Positions 8,580 through 16,496 of a stretch of DNA of 34,689 nt are shown here, piece by piece. The notes beneath the pieces were generated by a model that saw only the letters and a list, made by a program, of their open reading frames with translations, did no database searches and was not told the DNA's origin. The stretch covers positions 1-34,689 of the IMG/VR virus record IMGVR_UViG_3300020214_002260; one strand, 5' to 3'. Position 1 is the stretch's first letter; the number at the start of each line of letters is the position of its first letter. Source of the stretch: a virus. A program made the position numbers and the translations under genes.

Positions 8580-9440
8580 ATGTTTACAATCGTTACGGGT
8601 GGCGGAGGTTTTGTCGGAAGTAATTTGGTGGATAAGTTAGTCGATCAGGGACACGATGTTTTTGTAATTGACAATTTTGCAACGGGTTATCCACATAACG
8701 TCAATAAAAAAGCCAAGTTGGTACAAGAAGATATTCGCAACAATTTGCTTGCGGCTGATAAACTGAGAGGTCTAAAGCCAGAAGTTGTTTTCCATTGTGC
8801 TGCTTTGGCTCGAATTCAGCCCAGCTTTAAAAAGCCTGCTGAAACCATCGAAGTTAATTCTCAAGGCACCGTTCAAGTGCTTGAATATGTCAAGCATGTA
8901 GGGGCGAAGATGGTTTATGCAGGGTCGAGTTCCTTCTATTTTGATCCTCATGCCAATCCTTATGCTTATAGCAAATGGATAGGCGAAGAACATTGCAAAA
9001 TGTACAACAAAGTTTATGGTGTTCCTGTTGCTATCGCCCGTTTTTTCAACGTATACGGCCCCCGTCACGTTCAAGACGGCGAAAATGCGGCAGTATTGGG
9101 CATCTTTGAAAGACAACGCAAAAACAACGAGCCTTTAACAGTAACAGGGAATGGCGAGCAAAGACGTGATTTTTGTCATGTATTCGATATTTGTTCTGGT
9201 TTAATTGCCATGTCAAAAGATAGCTGGAATGGCGAAGTTTTCAATTTAGGCCGTGGCAACAACTACTCAATTAACGAAATCGCAGCGATGTTTAAGCCAC
9301 AGGAAATTAAGCATGTGCCCGCTCGTTCGGGGGAAGCGTGGACAACCTTGGCCGATTTGAGCTTTACTCAGAAAAAACTTGGTTGGACTCCTTCGCATAA
9401 TCTATCTGATTACGTCGATGAATTCCTAGAAACACTATAA
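8580..9440 (+). CDS. UDP-glucose 4-epimerase-like NDP-sugar epimerase
   Basis: 286 residues, the usual extended-SDR length or slightly short. The NAD site is VTGGGGFVGSN at residues 5-15. The catalytic pair is in YAYSK (YxxxK), with Ser upstream in AGSSSFY. ARFFNVYGPR and the C-terminal substrate-domain motif TGNGEQRRDFCHVFD are typical of GalE/WbpP/RmlB-like enzymes. It would interconvert NDP-hexoses or hexuronates. It is ten bases from the UDP-sugar dehydrogenase gene, so a two-step route (oxidation at C6 plus C4 epimerisation, giving a galacturonate-like donor) is plausible. AAGGGA lies before the ATG. Confidence 0.88.
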   Translation: MFTIVTGGGGFVGSNLVDKLVDQGHDVFVIDNFATGYPHNVNKKAKLVQEDIRNNLLAADKLRGLKPEVVFHCAALARIQPSFKKPAETIEVNSQGTVQVLEYVKHVGAKMVYAGSSSFYFDPHANPYAYSKWIGEEHCKMYNKVYGVPVAIARFFNVYGPRHVQDGENAAVLGIFERQRKNNEPLTVTGNGEQRRDFCHVFDICSGLIAMSKDSWNGEVFNLGRGNNYSINEIAAMFKPQEIKHVPARSGEAWTTLADLSFTQKKLGWTPSHNLSDYVDEFLETL

Positions 9441-9449
9441 GGTGTAAAA

Positions 9450-10463
9450 ATGAAAAGTGTCGGCATTGTAGGTTATGGCTACGTTGGCAAGGCCATGTTT
9501 AAATTCTTTGAAAAACATCACAGAACTCTGGGCTATGATCCTTGGTATACAGAACGTGAAGCCGAATACCTTGTGCAAGATAAAGATGAATTTAATCGTT
9601 GTCGTTGCGATGTAGGTGTTGTATGTGTTCCTACGCCCATGTCGGAATCTGGACGCTGTACTACATCTATAGTCGAAGAAGTGGTCGATTGGCTGGATAC
9701 TCCTTTGATAATTATAAAGTCAACTGTGGAGCCGGGCACGACTGATCGTTTGAAACAAAAGACGGGCAAACGCATTGTTTTTGCCCCTGAATATTGTGGT
9801 GAATCTAGTTATTGGTCGCCATATCTTTGGGATCGTGAAGTAAAAGAAACTCCCTTCTTTATTTTTGGCGGCGATCCCAAAGATACGTCTGAGGCTGTAG
9901 ATTTGTATTTCCCTATCACCGGGCCAGTTAAAACATATCGACAAACATCGGCAAAGGCTGCTGAGATGGCTAAGTACATGGAAAATTCTTTCTATGCTAC
10001 AAAGATTACTTTTTGTTATGAGATGGCCTGTATCTGTAAAAAGGCCGGGATTGATTACAACGAGGCCAGAGAACTTTGGCTACTCGATCCACGAATCAAT
10101 CCAATGCACACAGCGGTTTTCGCCCAAAACGACAATCCTTTCGGCGGCAAGTGTGTATTGCCTGAAGCTGTTGTTAAATTGCAAAATGGCGACAACGTAA
10201 CTATAGCTGACTTATATGATCGTTGGCAAATGGGCGAAAAATTAGCAATTGAATCTTGTGATTTCAATATTGAGAAAAATGATTTTAAGTCTGTTTGTTT
10301 GGTTACTAAAAACAAAGTTGACGAAGAACTCGTGGTATTTGATACTGAAAATGGGGAATTTTCTTGTACAAGTGAACATTTAATGCCGGTAATGCGTGAT
10401 GGTAAAAAAATTATAATTATGGCAAAAGATGTTCTAAAAACTGATCTTTTATTTTCTAAATAA
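9450..10463 (+). CDS. UDP-glucose/GDP-mannose dehydrogenase N-extein fused to N-half of a split intein
   Basis: Residues 1-234 are the dehydrogenase: GIVGYGYVGKA NAD-binding loop, CVPTPMSESG, KSTVEPGTT, FAPEYCGES, and the central-domain helix EMAKYMENSFYATKI. The extein ends at NPFGGK, exactly before the catalytic Cys of the family's GGxC(F/L)PKD motif. Residues 235-337 (10152-10460) are an N-intein: Cys1, block B FSCTSEHLMPV, ending in LLFSK and a stop. The active enzyme can arise only by trans-splicing with the product of 11276-11542. Splicing would give 277 residues, lacking the C-terminal UDP-binding domain of classical ~400-residue enzymes; short forms like this may be a phage variant. 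Confidence 0.88.
   Translation: MKSVGIVGYGYVGKAMFKFFEKHHRTLGYDPWYTEREAEYLVQDKDEFNRCRCDVGVVCVPTPMSESGRCTTSIVEEVVDWLDTPLIIIKSTVEPGTTDRLKQKTGKRIVFAPEYCGESSYWSPYLWDREVKETPFFIFGGDPKDTSEAVDLYFPITGPVKTYRQTSAKAAEMAKYMENSFYATKITFCYEMACICKKAGIDYNEARELWLLDPRINPMHTAVFAQNDNPFGGKCVLPEAVVKLQNGDNVTIADLYDRWQMGEKLAIESCDFNIEKNDFKSVCLVTKNKVDEELVVFDTENGEFSCTSEHLMPVMRDGKKIIIMAKDVLKTDLLFSK
10152..10460 (+). mobile_element. N-terminal half of split intein
   Basis: 103 codons starting with Cys (CVLPEAVVKL) and containing the splicing block B Thr-x-x-His (CTSEHL). The length, the early stop and the missing endonuclease domain match natural split inteins of the 'fractured gene' type seen in phage-like metagenomic sequence. 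Its partner is 11276-11410. The two halves are separated by an independent endonuclease gene. Confidence 0.88.
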
Positions 10464-10466
10464 AAT

Positions 10467-10490
10467 AGGCAAGCACTTTCCGCCAAAGGG
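10467..10490 (-). repeat. inverted copy of the uninterrupted intein insertion site
   Basis: Read on the minus strand, these 24 bases encode PFGGKCLP, the exact amino-acid sequence formed when the two dehydrogenase exteins (10137-10151 and 11411-11419) are joined. 20 of 24 bases agree and all four differences are synonymous. The copy lies between the N-intein stop and the endonuclease ATG, and its end (CCAAAGGG on the plus strand) doubles as that gene's ribosome site. It is the size and position expected of a homing-endonuclease recognition site. Confidence 0.8.
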
Positions 10491-10493
10491 TTT

Positions 10494-11279
10494 ATGATTA
10501 AAAAGTTTATAAAAAATGATATTGTTATTGATTTTAATGAAGCAACTCAACACACAACAATTCTTGAGTGTATTTGCGATAAGTGTGGCAAAGAATACGA
10601 AAGATTAAATTATAATCACAACAAAATGAAAAAAAACGTATTGTGTGATAGAGATTATTGTTGTAAATGTTGGACAGGCATTTTGAATTCGAGAAAAGAA
10701 TATAGGGAAAAAATGTCTTGTTCAATTAAAAAAATGAGAGAAAATAATCCTGATTTGTCAGTCAAAATTTCTGAAACTTCTAAATCAAGACGCATAAATT
10801 CTGGTGACAAAAATGGGATGAAGCGTGCAGAGTCCAAAGTAAAAGTTTCATCTACACGGATCAAATTGTTTCAAGAAAATCCAGAGCTTAGAATGCAACT
10901 TTCTAAACAAACACGACAGGCTTGGGTTGATGGTAAATTTGACGGCGTTCGAGTCGGACAATGTAAATGGTTTGATTATTATGCCAAGAACGGCACTGTA
11001 TACAAAGTGCAGGGAACATGGGAATTAGCTTTCATTAAATGGCTTGATGAAAATAATTTTTCTTTCTTGTGCCATCGTGGAAGACTTGCGTACAAGTTGC
11101 ATGGACAAAATAAGAACTATTATCCAGATTTTTGGGTAACAGAATGGGGTTGTTATGTAGATGTCAAATGCAAGCATTTTTACAATGAAGAAAAATTTAT
11201 TGCAATTGAAAATTGCAATAAATGTAAAATAAAGGTTCTCTTTAAAGAAGACCTTTTAAAATTAGGAGTGTTGTTGTGA
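10494..11279 (+). CDS. homing endonuclease, NUMOD3 plus Vsr/PD-(D/E)XK-like
   Basis: 261 residues. An N-terminal zinc-finger-like region (CICDKCGKEYE, CCKCWTG) is followed by a basic helical NUMOD3-like DNA-binding segment (ISETSKSRRINSGDKNGMKR, ~97-116). The C-terminal nuclease has WELAFIKWLDEN (~177-188), then YYPDFWV (~214-220) and YVDVKCKHF (~226-234); the D...D/ExK pattern is the PD-(D/E)XK fold found in Vsr-like homing enzymes. Its place between two split-intein genes is the 'fractured gene' arrangement. It should cut intein-less dehydrogenase alleles near GGK|C. The stop overlaps the next GTG start. Confidence 0.82.
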   Translation: MIKKFIKNDIVIDFNEATQHTTILECICDKCGKEYERLNYNHNKMKKNVLCDRDYCCKCWTGILNSRKEYREKMSCSIKKMRENNPDLSVKISETSKSRRINSGDKNGMKRAESKVKVSSTRIKLFQENPELRMQLSKQTRQAWVDGKFDGVRVGQCKWFDYYAKNGTVYKVQGTWELAFIKWLDENNFSFLCHRGRLAYKLHGQNKNYYPDFWVTEWGCYVDVKCKHFYNEEKFIAIENCNKCKIKVLFKEDLLKLGVLL

Positions 11280-11410
11280 GAACTATAAAAATTATCAATA
11301 TAGAAAAAACAAATCATAATGATTATGTTTATAATTTGGAATTAGAAAGTGGGTCTAATTCTGATGATTTGTTTTGGATTGAACAAAGAACAGGTATTGT
11401 AACACATAAT
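11276..11410 (+). mobile_element. C-terminal half of split intein
   Basis: 45 codons ending in Thr-His-Asn before Cys+1. This is the length typical of natural split C-inteins (~35-45 residues). It complements the N-half at 10152-10460. Confidence 0.88.
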
Positions 11411-11542
11411 TGCCTGCCTAAAGATATAACCGCCTTAGCAACTTGGGCAAAAGAAGAACTTGGATATGAACCGGAGCTATTATGGGAAGTGTTAGAAAGC
11501 AACAAACGAATCGGCCAGCACCGAAGGACACAAAGGGGTTAA
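11276..11542 (+). CDS. C-half of split intein fused to UDP-sugar dehydrogenase C-extein
   Basis: 88 residues from GTG 11276 (AGGAG seven bases upstream; GTGA overlap with the endonuclease stop). Residues 1-45 are a C-intein: block F YVYNLELES, block G ending GIVTHN with the usual His-Asn. Residue 46 is Cys, both the +1 splicing nucleophile and the catalytic Cys of the dehydrogenase (CLPKDITAL). The extein continues for 43 residues (TWAKEELGYEPELLWEVLESN) and stops at 11542. It has no enzymatic role by itself and must be ligated to the 9450-10463 product. Confidence 0.88.
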   Translation: MRTIKIINIEKTNHNDYVYNLELESGSNSDDLFWIEQRTGIVTHNCLPKDITALATWAKEELGYEPELLWEVLESNKRIGQHRRTQRG

Positions 11543-11561
11543 AGGTACCCATACAATCTTC

Positions 11562-11855
11562 ATGAAGAAAAATGGGAAGATTATGAGGTTGTCAGTGTCG
11601 TCAATGGCTTCCAAAAGAAAGAGTTGCCACATAATCGGCTGCAAATCTTTCTTGATCCCCACAGCGGTACACATCAGTATAGATCGCATTGAATACAAAG
11701 GTAAATGCTGGGAGGATTTTGCAAGAGATATGCTAAAACGGGCGAGGGAGGAAGACTCCATCTTTCGCCTTTTCGGTAATTCTTGGGAAATAGAAAAAGA
11801 AAAAGAAAAAGACTGGCAGGCTTTGGAAGACTTATTCAAAGAGATGAAAACATGA
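11562..11855 (+). CDS. hypothetical protein, probable frameshifted gene
   Basis: A 97-codon frame. Its second half (EYKGKCWEDFARDMLKRARE and EKDWQALEDLFKEMKT) looks coding and its stop overlaps the next start as ATGA, so this frame is real at the 3' end. The first half reads unnaturally. Over 11543-11690 the frame of the preceding extein gene (EDYEVVSVVNGFQKKE, RLQIFLDPHSG) looks more protein-like. One base lost or gained near 11680-11690 would join the two halves. The ATG at 11562 has only a weak ribosome site. No family is recognised. Confidence 0.5.
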   Translation: MKKNGKIMRLSVSSMASKRKSCHIIGCKSFLIPTAVHISIDRIEYKGKCWEDFARDMLKRAREEDSIFRLFGNSWEIEKEKEKDWQALEDLFKEMKT

Positions 11856-12385
11856 GTTACTATCGAGAACAACTTGAATCTTATCTCAAGCTCTTGGACG
11901 TAAATGCCGATTTAGTTATCGACGTGGGTGGGGCACAAAAGCCAGCCAAAGGTCGCACCAAAAGCTGGAACATAAAAGATTACGCTGTCTTAGACTTACC
12001 TGAATATGACTTAGATAAACCTCTAGCCTATAATGCTCAGGCAGACGTGGTTTTTTGCCTAGAAGTATTTGAATACTTAATCATCCCAACAATGGCTATG
12101 ACAAACATAGCCAACCTACTAAAGCCGGGCGGCAAAGCCTATGTGACATTTCCTTTTGTTTATCCATTGCATAACGAAGTAGAATTCGACAGCTTGAGAT
12201 ACACGAAAAGTGGCATAGTGAGACTCGCAGCACATGCAGGACTAAACATTGAAAAAATAGTCGAAAGAAAAACCAACACAGGTTCTTTAGTTAAATATTA
12301 TTCAGAAGATGGCATGAGGGCAGCAAAAGGTCACAATCATTCTGTAACTGGATTCATTGTGACCTTTAAAAAATCAGAACAATGA
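11852..12385 (+). CDS. SAM-dependent methyltransferase (class I)
   Basis: 177 residues from ATG 11852, coupled by ATGA to the preceding gene. Motif I is VIDVGGAQKP (~24-33), the acidic end of motif II lies around YAVLDLPEYD, and ADVVFCLEVFEYL plus LLKPGGKAYVTFPFVYPLH give motifs IV-VI. It resembles small type-11/12 methyltransferases found in glycan or capsule clusters. Placed between the dehydrogenase and glycosyltransferases, it may methylate a sugar or a lipid/protein acceptor; the substrate is unproven. Confidence 0.8.
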   Translation: MSYYREQLESYLKLLDVNADLVIDVGGAQKPAKGRTKSWNIKDYAVLDLPEYDLDKPLAYNAQADVVFCLEVFEYLIIPTMAMTNIANLLKPGGKAYVTFPFVYPLHNEVEFDSLRYTKSGIVRLAAHAGLNIEKIVERKTNTGSLVKYYSEDGMRAAKGHNHSVTGFIVTFKKSEQ

Positions 12386-12441
12386 CTTGATATATTTTAA
12401 CATATCCATTTTAGTGTCGCTGTTGAAAAGGTTTTGTAACT

Positions 12442-13392
12442 TTACTTCCCATATAACCTCTCGATCAGTTCTTTGTATTTCAGCCCTACATTCTCTAAAG
12501 AAGTATAAATTCGGAGCTTTTCTCCAAAGGCTTTGGTTTCTTTCCAGTATTCATATGAGAACCATCGGCCCGTATTGTTTGGTGCTACTATATCAAAACC
12601 CCTTTGTCTAAAGTATTCGGCTGAATAACTTTCTTTGTTTACAGCGAAGGGAATCCCAGAGGCTATGTATTTTTGGGCCTTTGTGGGAGGCTTATAGTTT
12701 TGGTTGAATTGATCGGTCATTTTAATGTCAATTGCGGCCTTAGCCTCTACCATCATCTCGTGTTGTAATCTTTCTGACCAAGGATAAGCGTCAATTCCTT
12801 CGATAGATTTTGTTCCTTCTGGGATGGTCAATTTCATGCCTATGTTAGATGCAAAAACATTTGCCGCCAGTCTTGCACGTTCATTGTCTATATCTGACAA
12901 TATTTTTATCTCATTTTTGATCGGGTGCTTTCTAATCCATTCGAGCAAGTAAGGAATGTACTGACAACCACCAATCCAAATAATGTAACCTCTTTCTTTA
13001 TATTCTGACATTTCTAGTAGAGCATATTTGTTGTTATGTTCTACGAAATGTATTTCTTTTTTGTAGCTTTTGAATATTGGCAACAATCTCTCGGAGTGCA
13101 AGAGGATCATATCGCACAGCCCAAGAAACGGAGCATCAGCCCGGATATGCTTTACTTCCTGATAAAAGTCAATCGGGCAATAAATGACCTTGATCTTTTT
13201 ATCTTTCAGTTTTGCGATTTTTTGTGCCGGACAATTTTGCTTGATAATTACGACAGCATCAGCTTCTGGAATGTTATCAAAGCTATTGAAAAAGACTATG
13301 TTGAAGTATTTGGCCAGTTCCCTTGCTGTATCAAATCCAACCCATCCCCAAGATGGAACGTCTCTTTCAGGTCCGAATGCAAGTGTTTTCAT
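12442..13392 (-). CDS. glycosyltransferase, GT-B-like
   Basis: 316 residues. The N-terminal half has a Rossmann-like organisation (GPERDVPSWGWVGFDTARELAKYF). The C-terminal half contains PPTKAQKYIASGIPFAVN, which fits the donor-binding motif of GT-B enzymes where a Lys/Glu pair and a 'xxSGxPxxxN' segment contact the nucleotide sugar. The first-half acceptor region is divergent. It is translationally coupled (ATGA) to the glycosyltransferase upstream, so both are likely made together and act on the same glycan. I cannot tell the sugar. Confidence 0.7.
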   Translation of the reverse strand: MKTLAFGPERDVPSWGWVGFDTARELAKYFNIVFFNSFDNIPEADAVVIIKQNCPAQKIAKLKDKKIKVIYCPIDFYQEVKHIRADAPFLGLCDMILLHSERLLPIFKSYKKEIHFVEHNNKYALLEMSEYKERGYIIWIGGCQYIPYLLEWIRKHPIKNEIKILSDIDNERARLAANVFASNIGMKLTIPEGTKSIEGIDAYPWSERLQHEMMVEAKAAIDIKMTDQFNQNYKPPTKAQKYIASGIPFAVNKESYSAEYFRQRGFDIVAPNNTGRWFSYEYWKETKAFGEKLRIYTSLENVGLKYKELIERLYGK

Positions 13393-15215
13393 TTTCTGGA
13401 CTTTTTATGAAAGTCTCTGTGAAATAAATAGTTTTCTGCTGGCAAGTGGCCGGGGAAATATCTGAATTTAATTCCCATCTTTCTAGTCAAATAAGCGAAA
13501 CTTATTTGATCCCTCTTTGATCCATTTTGAATTTCCTTCCACCATGCTTCATTGAACTCTTTAATTTGATCTGTGTGTCTACGCAACAAAATGGTGCATT
13601 CCCCCAGACCAGCATTAGATGGGTGCTCATCTTTTGTATACCTTTGTATTTGTTCCCTAATTACATTAGGATCATCCAGTCTTCGTTGCATACACACATT
13701 GGCTTCTTGATATATGCAATGCCTCTCAGAGTGCTTAAACAAAGCCATGTCCGAATCTGCAAGGTAAAGCTCAATGAGTCTTTCTACGGAAAAAGGAAAT
13801 TCAATCGTAATTGATCCATCAATCCACAAACTGTAGAGTTTATCTGGGAAATATTTGTGTGGAAGTATCTTGTGGATTTTAGCATTTCTGTTCGGATCGG
13901 GAAAACCTTTATTTATTTGGCGGCAATTCCATGTTTTTGATTCCATTGGTGCTTCAAGAAACGCAACGAAATCTACTCCCCTTGCTGTAGGAGGTTGTTC
14001 TTTTAGATTGTCATAATCGTTGGTTCTGTTCGTTATTGCTGTGTACACGACCACCGATTTTGGGTCTACTGTAAAATCTGGTTTTTTTGATCTATTCTCT
14101 TTCAAATATTCATGAAGAATTTTTGTTGCCACCCATTTTCTGTGGAATAAATTGCGGTTCTCGCCCATAAAGGCATGAGCAGCACTATGCGAGTGTCCAC
14201 CTGAGTGAAAGATTTTGGAATCCGGGGTAAAAAGAACTTTTTTGCCTTGAGTATGAATTCTCATGCAAAGATCAGCATCTTCCCAATAACCTATTCTGTA
14301 TTCTGTATCAAACCCTTTTATTTTTTGAAATAGAATACTAGGTATCATAAAGCAAGCCCCCGTGACCATTTCTACTTCATGCGTGGTTAAGAGTTCGGCG
14401 GGGGCGTTACTTAACCGAAATGCACGAGAAAGGTGCTTCTTTTGCCATATGTGTTTGCCTGCGTGCAAGAAAGCTCCCTGCCCCCAATCCCATTCTGAAC
14501 CGCACGAATCAATCATATCTTCGTGACGGTGACGCAAATGGAGATTGCCCACAATGCCGACTTCTTCGTTTTGAAGACAGTCATACATTGGTTTTATCCA
14601 ATTGGGAGTTACTGTGGTATCTGCGTTTAGAAATACCGCATATTTGCCTCTGGCCACTTTAAATCCGCTGTTGCAAGCATTAGCGAACCCAGAGTTTCTG
14701 CCCGTGAAAACAATTTTCCCAACGGGGCCAGTTAGCTCAGTTTTTCTTTCTTCCCAAGCCGCTAGTATTCCTTGATATGTTTTTTGAGGACAACAATCAT
14801 CGACATATATTATTTCTTTAGTCAATCCATCGTCGGACAAATCCCAAGACTTAATTTGTTCAGCAATTTCTGACCGGCTTTTATAACAAGGAACAATTAT
14901 AGACACATCAACATTTTCATCTTTTGTAAACCAATCAGGAGTTATGTGAATTCTGTAATCTGGTGGGACAAAAGGCTTTTTTGTTGTTTGAATGCCTACT
15001 TTATTCGGCCTGTTGATGTTGTTGGTGAATCTGCTTTGTTTTCTCCCACGGACGGTTCTTTGAGTTACTACTTTGTTTGAAGTAGTCTGTGTCCCGCCCA
15101 CTTGTGACAAAAGCTGACTTACAGGAATACCGCCACCGGAAGAAGGCTTTTTAGCAAGAGCTTTCTTCATCATTTGCGATCTGGAAATCCCTTGATTTTG
15201 TCTTCTTTCTTTCAC
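13389..15215 (-). CDS. two-domain glycosyltransferase: GT2 plus DUF616-like domain
   Basis: 608 residues from GTG 15215 (AAGGA seven bases upstream). Residues ~1-85 are basic and low-complexity. Residues ~100-340 are a GT-A family 2 domain: VSIIVPCYKSRSEI, IIYVDDCCP, NADTTVTPNW (DxD-like) and GYWEDADLCMRI (ED base motif). From about residue 395 a second domain fits DUF616/TOD1-like glycosyltransferases: VVVYTAITN, LYSLWIDGSI, LFKHSERHCIYQEA and an RRHTDQIKEFNEAWW segment. Two transferase domains in one chain suggest stepwise addition of two sugars. It is the largest gene of the glycan island. Confidence 0.85.
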   Translation of the reverse strand: MKERRQNQGISRSQMMKKALAKKPSSGGGIPVSQLLSQVGGTQTTSNKVVTQRTVRGRKQSRFTNNINRPNKVGIQTTKKPFVPPDYRIHITPDWFTKDENVDVSIIVPCYKSRSEIAEQIKSWDLSDDGLTKEIIYVDDCCPQKTYQGILAAWEERKTELTGPVGKIVFTGRNSGFANACNSGFKVARGKYAVFLNADTTVTPNWIKPMYDCLQNEEVGIVGNLHLRHRHEDMIDSCGSEWDWGQGAFLHAGKHIWQKKHLSRAFRLSNAPAELLTTHEVEMVTGACFMIPSILFQKIKGFDTEYRIGYWEDADLCMRIHTQGKKVLFTPDSKIFHSGGHSHSAAHAFMGENRNLFHRKWVATKILHEYLKENRSKKPDFTVDPKSVVVYTAITNRTNDYDNLKEQPPTARGVDFVAFLEAPMESKTWNCRQINKGFPDPNRNAKIHKILPHKYFPDKLYSLWIDGSITIEFPFSVERLIELYLADSDMALFKHSERHCIYQEANVCMQRRLDDPNVIREQIQRYTKDEHPSNAGLGECTILLRRHTDQIKEFNEAWWKEIQNGSKRDQISFAYLTRKMGIKFRYFPGHLPAENYLFHRDFHKKSRK

Positions 15216-15218
15216 TGC

Positions 15219-15296
15219 TTATTCCTTACTGTTGTGGTGCCCACTACCACCCATACCACCGGGCGGAGTGGGAGAAGAAGCGTCTTCTATAAGCAT
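15219..15296 (-). CDS. possible 25-aa peptide
   Basis: A short frame (MLIEDASSPTPPGGMGG...) between the head-cargo gene and the glycosyltransferase, ending four bases before that gene's GTG. Its last codons contain the AAGGA that serves the GTG start, so translation of this frame could couple to the next gene. No convincing ribosome site of its own is present. It is listed at low confidence. Confidence 0.25.
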   Translation of the reverse strand: MLIEDASSPTPPGGMGGSGHHNSKE

Positions 15297-15315
15297 TTTT
15301 AAAGAATTTTAAAAA

Positions 15316-15768
15316 TCATGCCCCCGGCGCTGGTGGCATGTGTGGGCTTGGTGGCATGTGTGGGCTTGGTGGCATGTGTGGGCTTGGTTGCTGTGGTTGC
15401 TGTGGTTGCTGTGGTTGCATTGCGCCTTTTACAATTTTCATCAATGCCGTCTGAGTAATCTGCGGCAATGCTGAGTGAACCTTATCAATTATCATGGAAA
15501 CCACTTCTATGCCAGCTTGCTTATTTTTCAACTTCGCCACTTTCGGCATCAAGCGATCCAACAAAGTCATTAGAGATTGACTAATGTGTTTTGTTTCTTC
15601 TTCCTCTTGCTGATTTTGTTGTTCATTTTCAGTAGTAGCGTTGCCTAAAGCTGGCGGTACATGTGAATTTCCGGCCATTTGGGTTGTTCCACCGGGTTGC
15701 ATTTGGTTAGCGTTTGACGGAACTCCTTCCATTTCCATGATCCATTCGTTAAATTTCTTGATTGCCAT
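15316..15768 (-). CDS. head-cargo candidate with prohead-address-like N-terminus and Pro/Gln repeats
   Basis: 150 residues from ATG 15768 (TAATG overlap with the preceding gene). The N-terminus MAIKKFNEWIMEMEG resembles the T4 capsid-targeting sequence, with a possible (I/L)xE cleavage point. The middle is helical (LMTLLDRLMPKVAKLKNK). The C-terminus is repetitive: QPQQPQ from a 9-bp tandem repeat, then SPHMPP three times from a perfect 18-bp repeat. No enzyme motif. A packaged internal or scaffold-like protein is inferred. Confidence 0.6.
   Translation of the reverse strand: MAIKKFNEWIMEMEGVPSNANQMQPGGTTQMAGNSHVPPALGNATTENEQQNQQEEEETKHISQSLMTLLDRLMPKVAKLKNKQAGIEVVSMIIDKVHSALPQITQTALMKIVKGAMQPQQPQQPQQPSPHMPPSPHMPPSPHMPPAPGA
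15332..15421. repeat. tandem repeats, 18 bp x3 then 9 bp x~4
   Basis: Three perfect 18-bp units at 15332-15385 are followed by 9-bp GGTTGCTGT-type units to about 15421. They are in frame with the gene and encode the SPHMPP and QQP repeats. Perfect identity between units suggests recent copy-number change. Confidence 0.9.
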
Positions 15769-16154
15769 TATTGTCCTTCCCACCCTTTAGGTGCGGTAAT
15801 TATGTCTTGGGGTAATTGTTCGCCATCTAAACCTTTGAAATCACTTGATTTCATGGTTGATTTGCCGCCAACGCCTGCGGAATCCAATGCTCCATAAAAA
15901 GCAGAGAGCGTAGCAATAATGATTGCTTGTGCTAATTTATCTCTTTCCTCTGGCGGCACGTCTCTGAAACTTTGTATATTAGGATCACCAGCTTTCAGAG
16001 TGTTTGTGTATTGATCTTGTATTCTTTCAATTCTGGGTCGGACCATATTGATGATCTTGGGATCGACTGGCTTAGTTCCAGTGCCCCATATTTTCTTGGT
16101 CTGTTCCCAATCTGGGTCATTGCGAGACATTCGCCATTCATTTATTGATTTCAT
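15768..16154 (-). CDS. small protein with prohead-address-like N-terminus, 128 aa
   Basis: The start ATG 16154 overlaps the previous stop as ATGA. The N-terminus MKSINEWRMSRNDPDWEQ has the aromatic/Glu/Trp pattern shared by several proteins in the window. The rest is helical with a Gly-rich bend (SAGVGGKSTMKSSDFKG), no Cys cluster and no enzyme motif. It lies in a five-gene minus-strand run of similar small proteins, which suggests joint late expression and packaging. Function unknown. Confidence 0.6.
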   Translation of the reverse strand: MKSINEWRMSRNDPDWEQTKKIWGTGTKPVDPKIINMVRPRIERIQDQYTNTLKAGDPNIQSFRDVPPEERDKLAQAIIIATLSAFYGALDSAGVGGKSTMKSSDFKGLDGEQLPQDIITAPKGWEGQ

Positions 16155-16492
16155 GGGTTTCCTTTCTCTAAATTAGTAACGTCTTCTTCTTTATCTTTCG
16201 GTAGCCCTGTGTGAATTATCTTGCGATTCGATGAGCTATCCGGGGTTTGATCTGCCTCTTTTACTTTATCTAATTCTTCTTTGACTTTTTGGTGCCATGA
16301 GGCAATTTTAGTCACTGGTATATCAAGTAACTCAGAGAGGCCGCTTGAGTTATTGATTACCGCAAGAAAATCATCCCAGAAATCTTCACGAACACCAATT
16401 CCCGTCCGTATAGCAGAACTAGCCTTGCTTTCGCTGGCAGAATTGCTTTTGGAGGCTTCCATATTTTCCCAAAGTTTCTGGAATGAAATCAT
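16151..16492 (-). CDS. small protein with prohead-address-like N-terminus, 113 aa
   Basis: Three in-frame starts exist (16525, 16510, 16492). The last is preferred: AAAGAG lies about seven bases upstream, it falls just after the previous stop, and it gives MISFQKLWENME, which matches the shared address pattern with LWE as possible cleavage point. Ser/Ala-rich linker (~17-30), then a helical body (REDFWDDFLAVINN, WHQKVKEELDKVKEAD). No family is recognised. Confidence 0.55.
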   Translation of the reverse strand: MISFQKLWENMEASKSNSASESKASSAIRTGIGVREDFWDDFLAVINNSSGLSELLDIPVTKIASWHQKVKEELDKVKEADQTPDSSSNRKIIHTGLPKDKEEDVTNLEKGNP

Positions 16493-16496
16493 GCGA

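Noticed and set aside
13036-13465. Plus-strand frames opposite the glycosyltransferase genes
   Set aside because: The minus-strand frames carry domain motifs and coupled starts; the plus frames do not.
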